From the NCBI GenBank assembly GCA_039696685.1, contig CP155566.1, positions 3,162,001-3,226,000 of the forward strand: a stretch of 64,000 bases of DNA, written 5' to 3'. How positions within the stretch are numbered: position 1 is the first letter of the stretch; every line of letters begins with the position of its first letter. This document shows positions 20,116 through 31,312 of this stretch, one piece after another. The position numbers and the translations under genes are program-made. The stretch comes from Vibrio sp. CDRSL-10 TSBA. Its GTDB lineage: Bacteria > Pseudomonadota > Gammaproteobacteria > Enterobacterales > Vibrionaceae. The notes under the pieces are model-generated. The model was not told the DNA's origin, made no database searches, and saw only the letters and a list, made by a program, of their open reading frames with translations.

Positions 20116-20196
20116 GATCTGTACTCCGGCGATCGGCGCAGTTTGGATCAAGGCGGATGACCTTTTGCTTGAGAAGATCCTGAAGATCGTGCTAAT
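20116..20196 (+). promoter_or_regulatory. Candidate gmk promoter with GATC cluster
   Basis: Five GATC sites start at 20116, 20131, 20146, 20176 and 20185. TTGAGA at 20169-20174 and GCTAAT at 20191-20196, 16 bp apart, resemble a sigma-70 promoter, and two of the GATC sites sit in its spacer. Promoter call is tentative; the motif cluster is seen directly. Confidence 0.45.
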
Positions 20197-20286
20197 CTTC
20201 GCCTCCATTTTTCTGACCTAAATGCCCTCTCTGAATCAGGCGAACACGGTCAGAACTGCTTTCAGGCTGCCCAACCGCCAGGTTGA

Positions 20287-20943
<657 letters not shown>

Positions 20944-21081
20944 GCCCGCCCCGCCTTACTCTGCGGTGGTTGCACCGCAGATAAGGATTAATGAATTTGC
21001 CAGCCTGTCGCTAGTATCTCACCGCGTTAGGCTGTATACTTTCTCGTCATTCAACATTTTAGTTAACTATTTGGAGTTCTC

Positions 21082-21354
21082 ATGGCACGCGTAACTGTTC
21101 AAGACGCTGTTGAAAAAGTTGGTAACCGTTTCGACTTGGTTCTGATTGCGGCTCGCCGCGCTCGTCAAATGCAAACTGGCGGTAAAGACTCTCTGGTGCC
21201 GGAAGAGAACGATAAGCCAACGGTTATCGCTCTGCGCGAAATCGAAGAAGGTCTTATCACTAAAGATGTGCTAGACGCGCGTGAACGCCAAGAGCAGCAA
21301 GAGCAAGAAGCGGCAGAATTGGCAGCGGTAAGCAGCATCGTGCACAACCGTTAA
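21082..21354 (+). CDS. rpoZ: RNA polymerase omega subunit
   Basis: Omega subunit of RNA polymerase, 90 aa, which helps assemble beta-prime and is part of a (p)ppGpp binding site. It opens [20 protein letters not shown] and has [12 protein letters not shown] and [13 protein letters not shown], all family hallmarks; the acidic, Gln-rich tail ([13 protein letters not shown]) is typical of Vibrio. TTGGAG precedes the ATG. The gene sits just before spoT, as in E. coli. The spacer after gmk has a small hairpin near 20960-20982. Confidence 0.96.
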   Translation: MARVTVQDAVEKVGNRFDLVLIAARRARQMQTGGKDSLVPEENDKPTVIALREIEEGLITKDVLDARERQEQQEQEAAELAAVSSIVHNR

Positions 21355-21392
21355 TTCTGCCTCAGGAATTAATCAACACTCGGGCCTGAAAT

Positions 21393-23514
21393 TTGTATCT
21401 ATTCGATAGCCTCAAAGATGTTGCCCAGGAATATCTCACAGAGCCTCAAATTGAGGCTCTGCGCCAATCTTATGTGGTGGCAAGAGATGCCCATGAAGGG
21501 CAAACCCGCTCCAGCGGTGAACCTTACATTATCCACCCCGTTGCCGTTGCCCGCATCCTGGCCGAAATGCGCCTGGATCTGGAAACCCTGCAAGCCGCTC
21601 TCCTGCATGATGTAATCGAAGACTGTGATGTCACCAAAGAAGATTTGGAACAGCAGTTTGGTCAGGCAGTCGCAGAACTGGTCGATGGCGTATCCAAACT
21701 GGATAAACTCAAATTCCGCGATCGCAAAGAGGCCCAGGCCGAAAACTTCCGCAAAATGGTTCTCGCCATGGTGCAGGACATCCGCGTTATTCTGATCAAG
21801 CTTTCTGACCGCACCCACAACATGCGCACCTTAGGTGCCCTGCGTCCGGATAAGAAACGCCGTATCGCGCGCGAAACGCTGGAAATTTACGCCCCGCTCG
21901 CCCACCGTCTTGGTATCCACAACATCAAGAGTGAGCTTGAAGAGCTCGGCTTTGAAGCCTTATATCCTAACCGCTATCGCGTGTTAAAAGAGGTGGTTAA
22001 AGCGGCGCGCGGTAACCGTAAAGAGATGATTCAGCGCATCCACAACGAAATCGAAGATCGTCTGCAGGAAGTCGGTCTGCCGGCACGCGTGCTCGGGCGC
22101 GAGAAAAACCTGTTCTCCATCTACAACAAGATGAAAACCAAAGAACAGCGTTTTCACACCATCATGGATATTTACGCCTTCCGCGTGATTGTCGATACCG
22201 CCGATACCTGTTATCGCGTCCTCGGTCAGGTACACGGCCTGTACAAGCCACGTCCGGGGCGAATGAAAGATTACATCGCAGTCCCCAAAGCCAACGGCTA
22301 TCAGTCTATCCACACGTCCATGGTCGGCCCGCACGGCGTGCCGGTCGAGGTACAGATCCGTACTGAAGACATGGACCAGATGGCGGATAAAGGTGTTGCG
22401 GCCCACTGGTCTTACAAAGCCAATGGCGAACGTGGCGGGACCACGGCACAAATTAAAGCGCAGCGCTGGATGCAAAGCCTGCTTGAGCTGCAGCAAAGTG
22501 CCGGCAACTCCTTTGAATTCATTGAAAACGTTAAATCGGATCTGTTCCCGGACGAGATTTACGTCTTCACACCAAAAGGCCGGATTGTCGAACTGCCGGT
22601 CGGCGCGACCGCAGTCGATTTTGCCTACGCAGTGCATACCGATGTGGGTAACACCTGTGTCGGTGCCCGTGTTGATCGCACGCCTTACCCGCTGAGTAAA
22701 CCACTCAAGAAACGGCCAGACGGTAGAGATCATCAGTGCGCCGGGCGCGCGCCCGAATGCAGCCTGGCTCAACTATGTCGTCACCTCACGCGCACGTACC
22801 AAGATTCGTCAGGTACTGAAAACCATGCGCCGTGAAGAATCGATTTCACTCGGTCGTCGTCTGCTCAACCATGCGCTGGGTGGCCCGTCACTGAGCGACA
22901 TCGGCCAGGAAAGCCTCAATCAGGTCCTGAGCGATCTCAAGATCGCCAGTGAGAACGATCTGCTGGCAGCGATTGGTCTGGGTGAGCTGATGAGCATCGT
23001 CATCGCGCGTCGTCTGCTGGGCGATGCAGAAGCTCTGACCGCGACCAGCAGCAATGACGGTAAGCCGAAGAAGAAACTGCCAATCCGCGGTGCGGAAGGC
23101 ATTCTGCTGACCTTTGCCAACTGTTGTCATCCGATCCCGGATGATTCAATCATTGCCCATGTGTCACCGGGGCGTGGTCTGGTTGTACACCGTGAAACCT
23201 GTCCGAACGTACGTGGTTACCAACGTGAGCCGGACAAGTACATGGCGGTGGAATGGACCCGTGACTACGATCAGGAGTTCATTGCCGAACTGAAAGTCGA
23301 CATGCAGAACCGTCAGGGCGCTCTGGCCGAACTGACCAATGTGATCTCGAAGACCGGCTCAAACATTCATGGTCTGTCGACCGAAGAACGCGATGGCCGT
23401 CTCTACACAGTGACTGTGTTGCTGACCACCAAAGACCGTGTTCATCTGGCCGGCATCATGCGTAAGATCCGCACTATGCCGTACACCCTCAAGGTGCGCC
23501 GCAGAAAACACTAG
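21393..23514 (+). CDS. spoT: Bifunctional (p)ppGpp synthetase/hydrolase SpoT (frame broken)
   Basis: Cytoplasmic enzyme that degrades and, more weakly, makes (p)ppGpp in the stringent response; reconstructed at 706 aa. It starts at TTG, as E. coli spoT does, giving MYLFDSL. The HD hydrolase domain has HDVIEDCDV; the synthetase domain has GRMKDYIAVPKANGYQSIH; TGS, helical and ACT domains follow. One extra A in AAA at 22710-22712 (AAGAAACGGC) breaks the frame at about residue 440, in the TGS domain. If real it would leave catalytic domains without regulatory ones. Since SpoT hydrolase is needed in relA+ cells and the break fits the window-wide pattern, I treat the gene as intact. Confidence 0.95.
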
Positions 23515-23572
23515 ATCCCGCTGATTGACAATGCCCGCGCATCTGCTTGCGGAGCTTGCAGCAAGGGAAATC

Positions 23573-23609
23573 ATGCCCTTGATAGGCCAACCTATCAGGG
23601 GCATTTTTA
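23573..23609 (+). terminator. Terminator of spoT
   Basis: A 14-bp stem (23573-23586 with 23591-23604, one wobble, loop CCAA) is followed by five T, 59 bp after the spoT stop. It separates spoT from trmH. Confidence 0.85.
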
Positions 23610-23663
23610 TTCATATGGCCCGCCCGGAGGAAACGGCCATACTATTAACTTAAGAATCCGAAC

Positions 23664-24350
23664 ATGAACTCAGAGCGTTACTCCCGCATTCAGCAAGTGC
23701 TGAAAGCACGCCAGACCGATTTGACGGTCTGCCTGGAAGAAGTCCACAAACCGAACAATGTCTCCGCCGTGATCCGCACCGCAGACGCGGTCGGCCTGCA
23801 TAAAATTCATGCGGTGTGGCCCAATGAGCAGATGCGCACCCTCGGCCACACCTCGGCAGGTGCACGCAACTGGGTCGAAGTGGAACCCCACGACACCACC
23901 CTGGAAGCGATTCAACATCTTAAAGCACAAGGTATGCAGGTGCTGGTTACCAATCTGTCGGATGACGCGGTCGATTTTCGCACTATCGATTACACCAAGC
24001 CGACCGCTATCATCCTGGGCAGTGAAAAAGTCGGTATTTCCAAACAGGCCCTGGCGTTAGCGGATCAGGATATCGTCATCCCTATGGTCGGCATGGTGCA
24101 GTCACTCAATGTCTCAGTGGCCGGAGCCCTGATCCTGTATGAGGCACAGCGCCAGCGTCAGGACGCCGGCATGTATCAGCGCGATGAAAGCCCGCTGCCG
24201 GATGAGACGATTCAGCGCATCCTGTTCGAACGTGGTCATCCGGTGCTGGCTAAAGTTGCCAAACGTAAAGGTCTGGCCTACCCGCAACTGGATGATGAGG
24301 GGCAAATCGTTGCAGACCAAGACTGGTGGAAGGCGATGCAGAGTGCGTAA
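23664..24350 (+). CDS. trmH: tRNA (guanosine(18)-2'-O)-methyltransferase
   Basis: SPOUT-family methyltransferase that 2'-O-methylates G18 in the D-loop of tRNAs, 228 aa. Family motifs are present: HKPNNVSAVIRTADAVG with the catalytic arginine, ILGSEKVGIS, and IPMVGMVQSLNVSVAGALIL, which forms the cofactor knot. It sits between spoT and recG, as in E. coli (formerly spoU). The frame is intact, and a short 87-bp spacer leads to recG. Confidence 0.95.
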   Translation: MNSERYSRIQQVLKARQTDLTVCLEEVHKPNNVSAVIRTADAVGLHKIHAVWPNEQMRTLGHTSAGARNWVEVEPHDTTLEAIQHLKAQGMQVLVTNLSDDAVDFRTIDYTKPTAIILGSEKVGISKQALALADQDIVIPMVGMVQSLNVSVAGALILYEAQRQRQDAGMYQRDESPLPDETIQRILFERGHPVLAKVAKRKGLAYPQLDDEGQIVADQDWWKAMQSA

Positions 24351-24437
24351 TTGCGCGCTGTTCACCAATTGCCCCTGTACAAATAGACAGTCCGATGGTT
24401 GAATAGTTAACTCGTCAATGGGTATCTGGTTGAATTT

Positions 24438-26516
24438 ATGTCGCAGCTTCTTTCCGCAATTCCGTTAAACTCGCTCTCCGGAGTGGGCGCCAAAGTGGCC
24501 GAAAAACTGGAAAAAATCGGGCTGAGCAGTGTGCAGGATCTGCTGTTCCATCTGCCGCTGCGCTATGAAGACCGCACCCGAGTCTATCCGATCGTCAAAC
24601 TGCACCCCGGCTTGTGGGCTGCGGTGCAGGGTAAAGTGATGGCGGTCGATACGCTGTTCGGACGGCGTAAAATGCTGACGGTCAAAATCAGCGACGGCAA
24701 CGGCTCACTGACGCTGCGTTTTTTCAACTTCACTGCCGGGATGAAAAACAATTTCGCCGAAGGTAAGTTAGTGCATGCTTACGGGGAAATTAAACGTGGC
24801 AATGGCGGATTGGAAATTATCCACCCCGATTACAAATTCTTTGCCCCGGCACAAAGCCCCGACAGCGAGCCCAATCTGACCCCGGTTTACCCGGCGACAG
24901 ACGGCCTGCGCCAGCTTACGTTACGTAATCTGACCGACCAGGCTCTGGCCCTGCTCGACAAAGCCGCCGTACAGGAATTACTGCCTGCCGGACTGTATGA
25001 CCATCAAACCACATTAGCCGAAGCGCTGCATACCATTCACCGTCCGCCGGCCGATATTGATCTCAGCCTGTTTGATGAAGGCCGCCATCCGGCTCAGATC
25101 CGCCTGGTGATGGAAGAGCTGCTGGCACAGAACCTGTCGATGCTGGCGGTGCGCAGTAAAGGCCAGCAGGATATCGCTCTGCCGCTGCCAGCCGCTGATA
25201 CACTCAAACAGCAACTGCTCGCCCAGTTACCCTTCTCCCCGACCAACGCCCAGGCCCGGGTGGTGGGCGAAATCGAAGCCGATCTGGCCAAACCCCACCC
25301 GATGATGCGCCTGGTACAGGGCGATGTCGGCTCAGGCAAAACCCTGGTTGCGGCTCTGGCTGCGGTGCGGGCGATTGAGCACGGCTATCAGGTCGCCCTG
25401 ATGGCCCCGACCGAGCTGCTGGCCGAGCAGCACGCGCTCAACTTTGCTAGCTGGTTTGAAAGCATGGGCATCAAGGTCGGCTGGCTGGCGGGCAAACTGA
25501 AAGGTAAAGCCAAACAGGCCGAACTGGAGCGCATTGCCAGCGGTGAAGTCAAAATGGTAGTGGGTACTCACGCTCTGTTTCAGGAACATGTGGTGTTCGA
25601 TAACCTGGCTCTGGTGATCATCGATGAGCAGCACCGTTTCGGGGTCCACCAGCGCCTCGAGCTGCGGGAAAAAGGCGCCCGTCAGGGCAGCTATCCGCAT
25701 CAGCTGATCATGACTGCGACCCCGATCCCACGCACCCTGGCCATGACCGCCTACGCCGATCTGGAAACCTCGGTTATCGATGAACTGCCGCCGGGTCGCA
25801 CGCCGATTCAGACCGTCGCCATTCCCGATACCAAGCGTGATGACATCATCGAACGGGTGCGCCATGCCTGCCTGACCGAAGGCAAGCAGGCCTACTGGGT
25901 ATGTACCCTGATTGACGAGTCGGAAGTGCTGGAAGCCCAGGCTGCAGCGGATACCGCCGAAGATCTGCAGCGCAAGCTGCCGGACGTCAAAATCGGCCTG
26001 GTGCACGGGCGGATGAAACCGGCTGAGAAGCAGGCAGTCATGCAGGCATTTAAAGATAACCAGCTGCATCTGCTGGTTGCGACCACAGTGATTGAAGTCG
26101 GGGTGGATGTGCCTAACTCCAGCCTGATGATCATCGAAAACCCGGAGCGGCTTGGCCTGGCACAACTGCACCAGTTACGCGGCCGGGTCGGGCGCGGCTC
26201 TGTCGCCAGTCACTGTGTCCTGCTCTATCACGCTCCGCTCTCCAAGACCGCACAAAAGCGCCTTGGCGTACTGCGCGAAAGTAATGACGGCTTTGTGATT
26301 GCCCAGCGCGATCTAGAAATTCGTGGTCCGGGTGAACTGCTCGGTACCAAGCAGACCGGCATGGCTGATTTCAAAATTGCCGATCTGGTCCGCGATCAAC
26401 GCCTTATTCCCGAAGTTCAGCGCATTGCGCGCCACATTCACGACCAATACCCCGATCACGCCAGCGCCATCATCGAACGCTGGCTCGGCGAACGGGACGT
26501 CTACGCCAAGGCATAA
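24438..26516 (+). CDS. recG: ATP-dependent DNA helicase RecG
   Basis: Superfamily 2 helicase that remodels stalled forks and D-loops, 692 aa, the normal length. An N-terminal wedge/OB domain (residues 1-155, with SGVGAKVAEKL and HLPLRYEDRT) is followed by two helicase lobes: Walker A GDVGSGKT near 296, DEQH box IIDEQHRFG near 396, TATPIPRTL, and motif VI QLRGRVGRG near 575. The C-terminal tail ends WLGERDVYAKA. Last gene of the gmk-to-recG run. No frame break was found in 2 kb, although the neighbours on both sides (spoT, xanP) have one. Confidence 0.96.
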   Translation: MSQLLSAIPLNSLSGVGAKVAEKLEKIGLSSVQDLLFHLPLRYEDRTRVYPIVKLHPGLWAAVQGKVMAVDTLFGRRKMLTVKISDGNGSLTLRFFNFTAGMKNNFAEGKLVHAYGEIKRGNGGLEIIHPDYKFFAPAQSPDSEPNLTPVYPATDGLRQLTLRNLTDQALALLDKAAVQELLPAGLYDHQTTLAEALHTIHRPPADIDLSLFDEGRHPAQIRLVMEELLAQNLSMLAVRSKGQQDIALPLPAADTLKQQLLAQLPFSPTNAQARVVGEIEADLAKPHPMMRLVQGDVGSGKTLVAALAAVRAIEHGYQVALMAPTELLAEQHALNFASWFESMGIKVGWLAGKLKGKAKQAELERIASGEVKMVVGTHALFQEHVVFDNLALVIIDEQHRFGVHQRLELREKGARQGSYPHQLIMTATPIPRTLAMTAYADLETSVIDELPPGRTPIQTVAIPDTKRDDIIERVRHACLTEGKQAYWVCTLIDESEVLEAQAAADTAEDLQRKLPDVKIGLVHGRMKPAEKQAVMQAFKDNQLHLLVATTVIEVGVDVPNSSLMIIENPERLGLAQLHQLRGRVGRGSVASHCVLLYHAPLSKTAQKRLGVLRESNDGFVIAQRDLEIRGPGELLGTKQTGMADFKIADLVRDQRLIPEVQRIARHIHDQYPDHASAIIERWLGERDVYAKA

Positions 26517-26579
26517 ACGGCGCCGAACAGGCGTCGTTTGAGCGTGATCAACAGGCCCTCCTCTCCTTCCGGCAATCGT

Positions 26580-26642
26580 TTGCTTTCATGGTTAAACGTT
26601 CTATAATCGCCGCCCATAACGAGTAAACGCAAACGTTTACCT
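26580..26642 (+). promoter_or_regulatory. xanP promoter with PurR operator
   Basis: TTGCTT at 26580-26585 and a perfect TATAAT at 26602-26607, 16 bp apart, form a likely sigma-70 promoter. At 26627-26642 lies ACGCAAACGTTTACCT, 14 of 16 matches to the PurR palindrome ACGCAAACGTTTGCGT. A repressor there, about 15 bp past the expected transcription start, would block the xanthine permease gene when purines are plentiful. The leader to 26799 has a small hairpin (AGCGGCTCAGCCGCT) and nothing else recognised. Confidence 0.75.
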
Positions 26643-26799
26643 TTATACCCGGTGCGCCAAGCGGCTCAGCCGCTGTTCGCGTAGCGGGTAGAACTCCAGA
26701 ACCGGACCTGATTAACAGCAATCACAGAGATGTTCCGTGTTCCGCTTTACATGCCCATTCAGCGCATACACAAAGTGCATTACAATTTAGGAAACTGCC

Positions 26800-28189
26800 A
26801 TGACAACCCAACACGCTGCGCGTCAATCCGAGCTGGTTTATCAGCTCAATGATCGCCCACCTTTGCCGCATACGATTTTTGCTGCCCTGCAACACCTGCT
26901 GGCCATGTTCGTTGCCGTGATCACCCCATCACTGATCATCTGCCAGTCTCTCGGCGTGCCTGCCGATCAGACCAACACCATCATCAGCATGTCGCTGTTC
27001 GCGTCCGGCTTATCCTCTTTTATCCAAATTCGTACGTTTGGTCCGATTGGTTCCGGCCTGCTGTCTATTCAGGGCACCAGTTTTAACTTTTTAGGTCCGA
27101 TTATCGGTGCCGGACTGGCACTTAAAGCCGGCGGTGCTGATGTACCGACCATGATGGCGGCGATTTTCGGCACCATCTTACTGGCATCGTTTGCTGAAAT
27201 TCTGCTGTCGCGGGTACTGGATTACGCGCAGCGTATTATTACTCCGCTGGTATCCGGCATTGTAGTAACGCTGATTGGCCTGACCCTGGTTCAGGTTGGC
27301 CTGGTTTCGATGGGTGGCGGCTACGCAGCACTGGGTGACGGCACCTTCGGCAGCCTTGACAAACTCGCTCTGGCGGGCACGGTACTGGCGATTATCGTCC
27401 TGCTCAACCGCGCTCGTAACCCGTATGTGCGCGTGGCATCGATCGTGATTGCTATGTTGGTCGGCTACATCATGGCTTACCTGATGGGCATGGTGGATAC
27501 CAGCAAACTGAGCGATACCCAGTTGATTGCCCTGCCAGTCCCGATGCAGTACGGCCTGAGCTTTGACTGGTCCCTGTTTATCCCGCTGGTACTGATTTTC
27601 CTCATCACTGCGCTGGAAGCCATTGGTGATATTACCGCCACCTCGGAAGTGTCCGGTGAACCGGTCAAAGGTCCGGTTTACATGAAACGGATCAAAGGCG
27701 GCGTGCTGGCAGATGGTATCAACTCAGCGCTGGCGGCAGTCTTCAACAGCTTCCCGAACTCTACCTTCAGCCAGAAACAACGGCGTCATCATGCTGACTG
27801 GCGTGGCCAGCCGCTACGTGGGTTACTTTATTTCCGCTATGCTGGTGCTGCTTGGCCTGTTCCCGGGTGTGGCCAGTTTTGTCCAGTTGATCCCTGAGCC
27901 GGTGTTGGGCGGTGCGACCATAGTGATGTTCGGTACCATTGCCGCGGCAGGCGTGCGCATCATTTCACGCGTTGATCTCGACCGCCGCGCCATTCTGATC
28001 ATGGCACTCTCTTTTTCGATGGGCCTTGGCATCGCGCAAAAGCCGGAGATCCTGCAGTTTATGCCGGAATTCATTAAGAGCATTTTCTCATCAGGCGTTG
28101 CCGCCGGCGGGATCACGGCCATTGTGCTCAACCTGTTGCTGCCAGACCATAAGCAAGCGGAACAAAGCGCACAACAGGTTATCGACTGA
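26800..28189 (+). CDS. xanP: Xanthine permease (frame broken)
   Basis: Inner-membrane proton symporter of the NCS2 nucleobase family, reconstructed at 462 aa. It is closer to E. coli XanP than to Ura[69 protein letters not shown], and [20 protein letters not shown], which holds the substrate-site glutamate. An extra A in AAA at 27775-27777 (CCAGAAACAACGG) breaks the frame in the FSQNNGVI motif. About 12-14 hydrophobic segments. The PurR box upstream supports purine transport. Substrate is by family; uracil transport is less likely. Confidence 0.9.
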
Positions 28190-28261
28190 TCTGCGCCAGT
28201 CTGCCAGCAAAATCTGGCGAACACGCTTCACCGCGCTCGCGGTAGCGGGTTACCCATAAAT

Positions 28262-28288
28262 GAGGCTCGCCATATGGCGAGCCTCTTT
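28262..28288. terminator. Terminator xanP / envZ
   Basis: A perfect 24-base palindrome (GAGGCTCGCCAT and its complement) is followed by TTT. It lies between the convergent xanP and envZ stops and can serve both. Confidence 0.8.
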
Positions 28289-28309
28289 GTTATGCGATTA
28301 AGCGGGCGC

Positions 28310-29617
28310 TCAGTGCGTCGGGAAACTAATCTGGGCCTTGAGGCCACCCTCGCTGCGGTTATTGACCGCCACAGATCCGGCGTGCTGGCTGACAATCCGT
28401 TTCACGATAGCCAGCCCCAGGCCGGTACCTTCGCTGCCACGTGCCGTGTCGCCGCGGGTAAAGGGTTCAAATAACTTATTCACCTGGGATGAATCGATGC
28501 CCGGGCCATTGTCCTCAACACACACCCAGGCCATTTTCTTGTCGGCCGTCAGACCGGTACTGACCTTAACCCAGCCATTACCGTAACGCAGCGCATTCAC
28601 CACCAAATTACTCACCGCACGCTTGATCGCAATCGGATTACCGACCGCATCTTCCATGCTCTGGTGCAGGTCAGTTTCAATCTGCACCTCATACCCCCCT
28701 TCCGAGGTCGCGACATCATTGGCAATCGCATTGAGATCGACCGCTTCAAAGCTGTCGCGATTCACCGGTTTCAGGTAATCCATAAACTGACTGATGATCT
28801 CGTTACACTCTTCGGTGTCACTGATAATGCTTTCGGCCAAGTAACTCTCTTCCGGCGACATCATTTCGGTGGCCAGACGAATCCGGGTCAGCGGTGTGCG
28901 CAGGTCATGACTGATACCGGCCATCAGCAGTGCCCGGTCCTCTTCCAATGCCTGAATGCCTTTCGACATCTGATTAAAGGCCCGGGTTACCGAACGAATT
29001 TCACTGGCCCCTTTTTCCAGCAGCGGCGGCGGAATCGCCCCACGCCCGACCGACTTGGCCGCTTTTTCGAGTGCAATCAGCGGTCGGTTCTGCAAACGGA
29101 TAAACAGCCAGCCACCCAGCACAATCAGTACTGCCATAATGATGCTGTTACGAAACAGCGGTGCAAAATCTTCTTCCTGCAGTTCTGAGAGCGGGATCCG
29201 CAGCACCTGACCAGGCAGCATATCGATCTTCATCCACAGCACATAACTGTCTTCCCCCGCGCCCATACGCACTTCGGTCGGAGAACCGAGCTGCTCACTC
29301 ATCTCTTCGCTCATCAAATCAATCGAGACTGAATGGTGATACGGCTCAGCCTGTGGACTGTTTTCGGCGTAGATACTGACCCCGAGCTGTTCCAGCACAC
29401 GGCGGCGCAGCGGTGCATCCATCACTAGGCCGTTTTCGTCCATGTGCATCGAATCATCGAGCATCAGACTGATTTCATGACTGAGGATTTTGTTGAACTG
29501 CTGCAGACTGGGCATCAGCGCATAGTTAAACAGGGCGTAATAGGAATAGACCTGGCTTGCGACCAGCAGGGTGAAAAACAGCACAATGGTCTGGGTAAAT
29601 GAACTGCGAATGCGCAT
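28310..29617 (-). CDS. envZ: Osmosensor histidine kinase EnvZ
   Basis: Inner-membrane sensor kinase that phosphorylates OmpR in response to osmolarity and acid, 435 aa. Two membrane helices (about 10-30 and 158-174) flank a periplasmic region; a HAMP linker (about 178-230) leads to the HisKA motif [14 protein letters not shown] with phosphoacceptor H237. The ATPase domain has [19 protein letters not shown] and [10 protein letters not shown]. It is downstream of ompR in the usual ompR-envZ operon, with an unusual 62-bp gap rather than the overlap seen in E. coli. The frame is intact. Confidence 0.95.
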   Translation of the reverse strand: MRIRSSFTQTIVLFFTLLVASQVYSYYALFNYALMPSLQQFNKILSHEISLMLDDSMHMDENGLVMDAPLRRRVLEQLGVSIYAENSPQAEPYHHSVSIDLMSEEMSEQLGSPTEVRMGAGEDSYVLWMKIDMLPGQVLRIPLSELQEEDFAPLFRNSIIMAVLIVLGGWLFIRLQNRPLIALEKAAKSVGRGAIPPPLLEKGASEIRSVTRAFNQMSKGIQALEEDRALLMAGISHDLRTPLTRIRLATEMMSPEESYLAESIISDTEECNEIISQFMDYLKPVNRDSFEAVDLNAIANDVATSEGGYEVQIETDLHQSMEDAVGNPIAIKRAVSNLVVNALRYGNGWVKVSTGLTADKKMAWVCVEDNGPGIDSSQVNKLFEPFTRGDTARGSEGTGLGLAIVKRIVSQHAGSVAVNNRSEGGLKAQISFPTH

Positions 29618-29679
29618 GGGATACCTTTAAATGCAGGACAATCAGTGCCAGACAGGCTGGCACTGAAACGGAGATCGGA

Positions 29680-30402
29680 TTAACTGGCTTCCTTACCGTC
29701 CGGCACAAACACATAACCCAGACCCCATACGGTCTGAATGTAACGCGGTTTGCTCGGATCGACTTCCAGCATACGGCGCAGACGGGAAATCTGCACGTCG
29801 ATTGAGCGTTCCATGGCCGAATACTCGCGACCGCGGGCCATATTCATCAGTTTGTCGCGCGACAGCGGCTCACGGGCATTGGTCACCAGCGCTTTCAGCA
29901 CAGCAAATTCACCTGAGGTCAGCGGCATCGCTTCCTCACCGCGGAACATTTCACGCGTGCCGAGGTTGAGGCGAAACTCACCGAACTCGACGATCTTGTC
30001 ATCGGCACTCGGCGCTCCGGGCGCTTCGGTCACCTGGCGACGCAGCACCGCTTTGATGCGGGCCAGCAGCTCACGCGGATTAAACGGTTTAGGCAGATAA
30101 TCATCGGCCCCGACTTCCAGACCCACGATTCGGTCGATCTCGTCACCTTTGGCGGTCAGCATCAGGATAGGAATCATGTTGTTGGCATTGCGCAGACGGC
30201 GGCAAATCGACAAACCATCTTCGCCCGGTAACATCAGATCCAGTACCATTAAATGGAAGGTTTCACGGGTCAGCAGGCGATCCATCTGTTCACTATTGGC
30301 CACGCTGCGCACCTGGAATCCTTGCTCCGAGAGGTAGCGTTCAAGCAGGGCTCTCAAGCGGGCATCATCATCCACGACTAATATTTTATGATTTTCTTGC
30401 AT
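29680..30402 (-). CDS. ompR: Response regulator OmpR
   Basis: DNA-binding response regulator that controls porins and other envelope genes with EnvZ, 240 aa. It is close to E. coli OmpR: MQENHKILVVDDD, phosphoacceptor D55 in VLDLMLPGEDGLS, KPFNPRELLARIKAVLRR, then a winged helix with MPLTSGEFAVLKALV, REYSAMERSIDVQISRLRRM and GLGYVFVPDG. I start at the ATG 30402 that gives MQEN; an upstream reading to 30465 adds residues without family match. Spacer 30403-30628 upstream must hold its promoter; I cannot place it with confidence. Confidence 0.97.
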   Translation of the reverse strand: MQENHKILVVDDDARLRALLERYLSEQGFQVRSVANSEQMDRLLTRETFHLMVLDLMLPGEDGLSICRRLRNANNMIPILMLTAKGDEIDRIVGLEVGADDYLPKPFNPRELLARIKAVLRRQVTEAPGAPSADDKIVEFGEFRLNLGTREMFRGEEAMPLTSGEFAVLKALVTNAREPLSRDKLMNMARGREYSAMERSIDVQISRLRRMLEVDPSKPRYIQTVWGLGYVFVPDGKEAS

Positions 30403-30628
30403 CTGTCCTGTCCCACGAATAAGTATCTGCTTCTTAAAGCGAAAGAAGCGAGTAAAATGTAACACTGTTGCGCATGATAGGGCTTAAAGAATTGTTAACG
30501 TTTATTACTAACGTAAGCCCTGTCGGCCAAGGTGGCTGAGTCATCCTACCAACCGGGCAGCGCGGTGTGTGATGTTGCCTTTATCATAGACCACTCCTCA
30601 TCTCTAAGCTGCGACCTGACGCAGAGAC

Positions 30629-30655
30629 AAAAAAAGCCAACCGCAGGGTTGGCTT
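30629..30655 (-). terminator. Terminator of gntT-eda
   Basis: On the minus strand a 9-bp stem (AAGCCAACC with GGTTGGCTT, loop CTGC) is followed by a run of T, 40 bp after the eda stop. Confidence 0.88.
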
Positions 30656-30694
30656 ACTCTTGCTCTCAGCTGTTCACAGCGACAGGCTCGGGGC

Positions 30695-31300
30695 TTACAG
30701 TTCGCGCACCAGTTTGGCAATCGCGTCCCAGTCTCCCTTATCCATCAGATCGCTCGGTACCATCCAGGTGCCGCCACACGCGACCACCGCTTTAATCGCC
30801 AGGTATTCCTGCACATTACCAGGATTGACGCCGCCGGTTGGCATAAATTGCACCGGATACACAGCGCTCAGTGCTTTTAGCATCGCTGTGCCGCCTGACG
30901 GTTCAGCCGGGAAGAACTTAACGGTTTTCAGGCCCAGTTCCATCGCCTGCTCAACCAGACTCGGGTTATTCACGCCAGGAACAATAGCAATGCCGCGTTG
31001 CTGACAGTATTTGACTGTCGTCGGGTTGAGGCCCGGGCTGACAATAAAGTCTGCGCCCGCTGCAATGGCCTGATCAACCTGCTCAGTCGTCAGCACAGTA
31101 CCGGCACCGATCAGCAGATCAGGATAAGCTTCACGCATCAGACGAATCGATTCCTGTGCCGCTTCAGTACGGAACGTGACTTCAGCACACGGCAGGCCAT
31201 TTTCAACCAGCACTTTAGCCAGCGGCACAGCCTGGTCGGCGTGGTTAATCGCAATTACCGGAACAATTTTGATTTGTTGCAGTTGTTGTTCAAGAGTCAT
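30695..31300 (-). CDS. eda: KDPG aldolase
   Basis: 2-keto-3-deoxy-6-phosphogluconate aldolase, 201 aa. It splits KDPG to pyruvate and glyceraldehyde 3-phosphate, the last step of the Entner-Doudoroff pathway. The Schiff-base lysine is K128 in TVKFFPAE; E40 in AEVTFRT and the phosphate-binding GGVNP and ACGGTWMVP loops are kept. It starts 12 bp after the gntT stop and shares that transcript. With edd and gntK across the divergent promoter it makes a complete gluconate-to-triose route in one place. Confidence 0.95.
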   Translation of the reverse strand: MTLEQQLQQIKIVPVIAINHADQAVPLAKVLVENGLPCAEVTFRTEAAQESIRLMREAYPDLLIGAGTVLTTEQVDQAIAAGADFIVSPGLNPTTVKYCQQRGIAIVPGVNNPSLVEQAMELGLKTVKFFPAEPSGGTAMLKALSAVYPVQFMPTGGVNPGNVQEYLAIKAVVACGGTWMVPSDLMDKGDWDAIAKLVREL

Positions 31301-31312
31301 TATCAGTCAGCC

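Noticed and set aside
26643..26799. Purine riboswitch in the xanP leader
   Set aside because: No conserved purine-aptamer core was visible; the PurR box explains control better.
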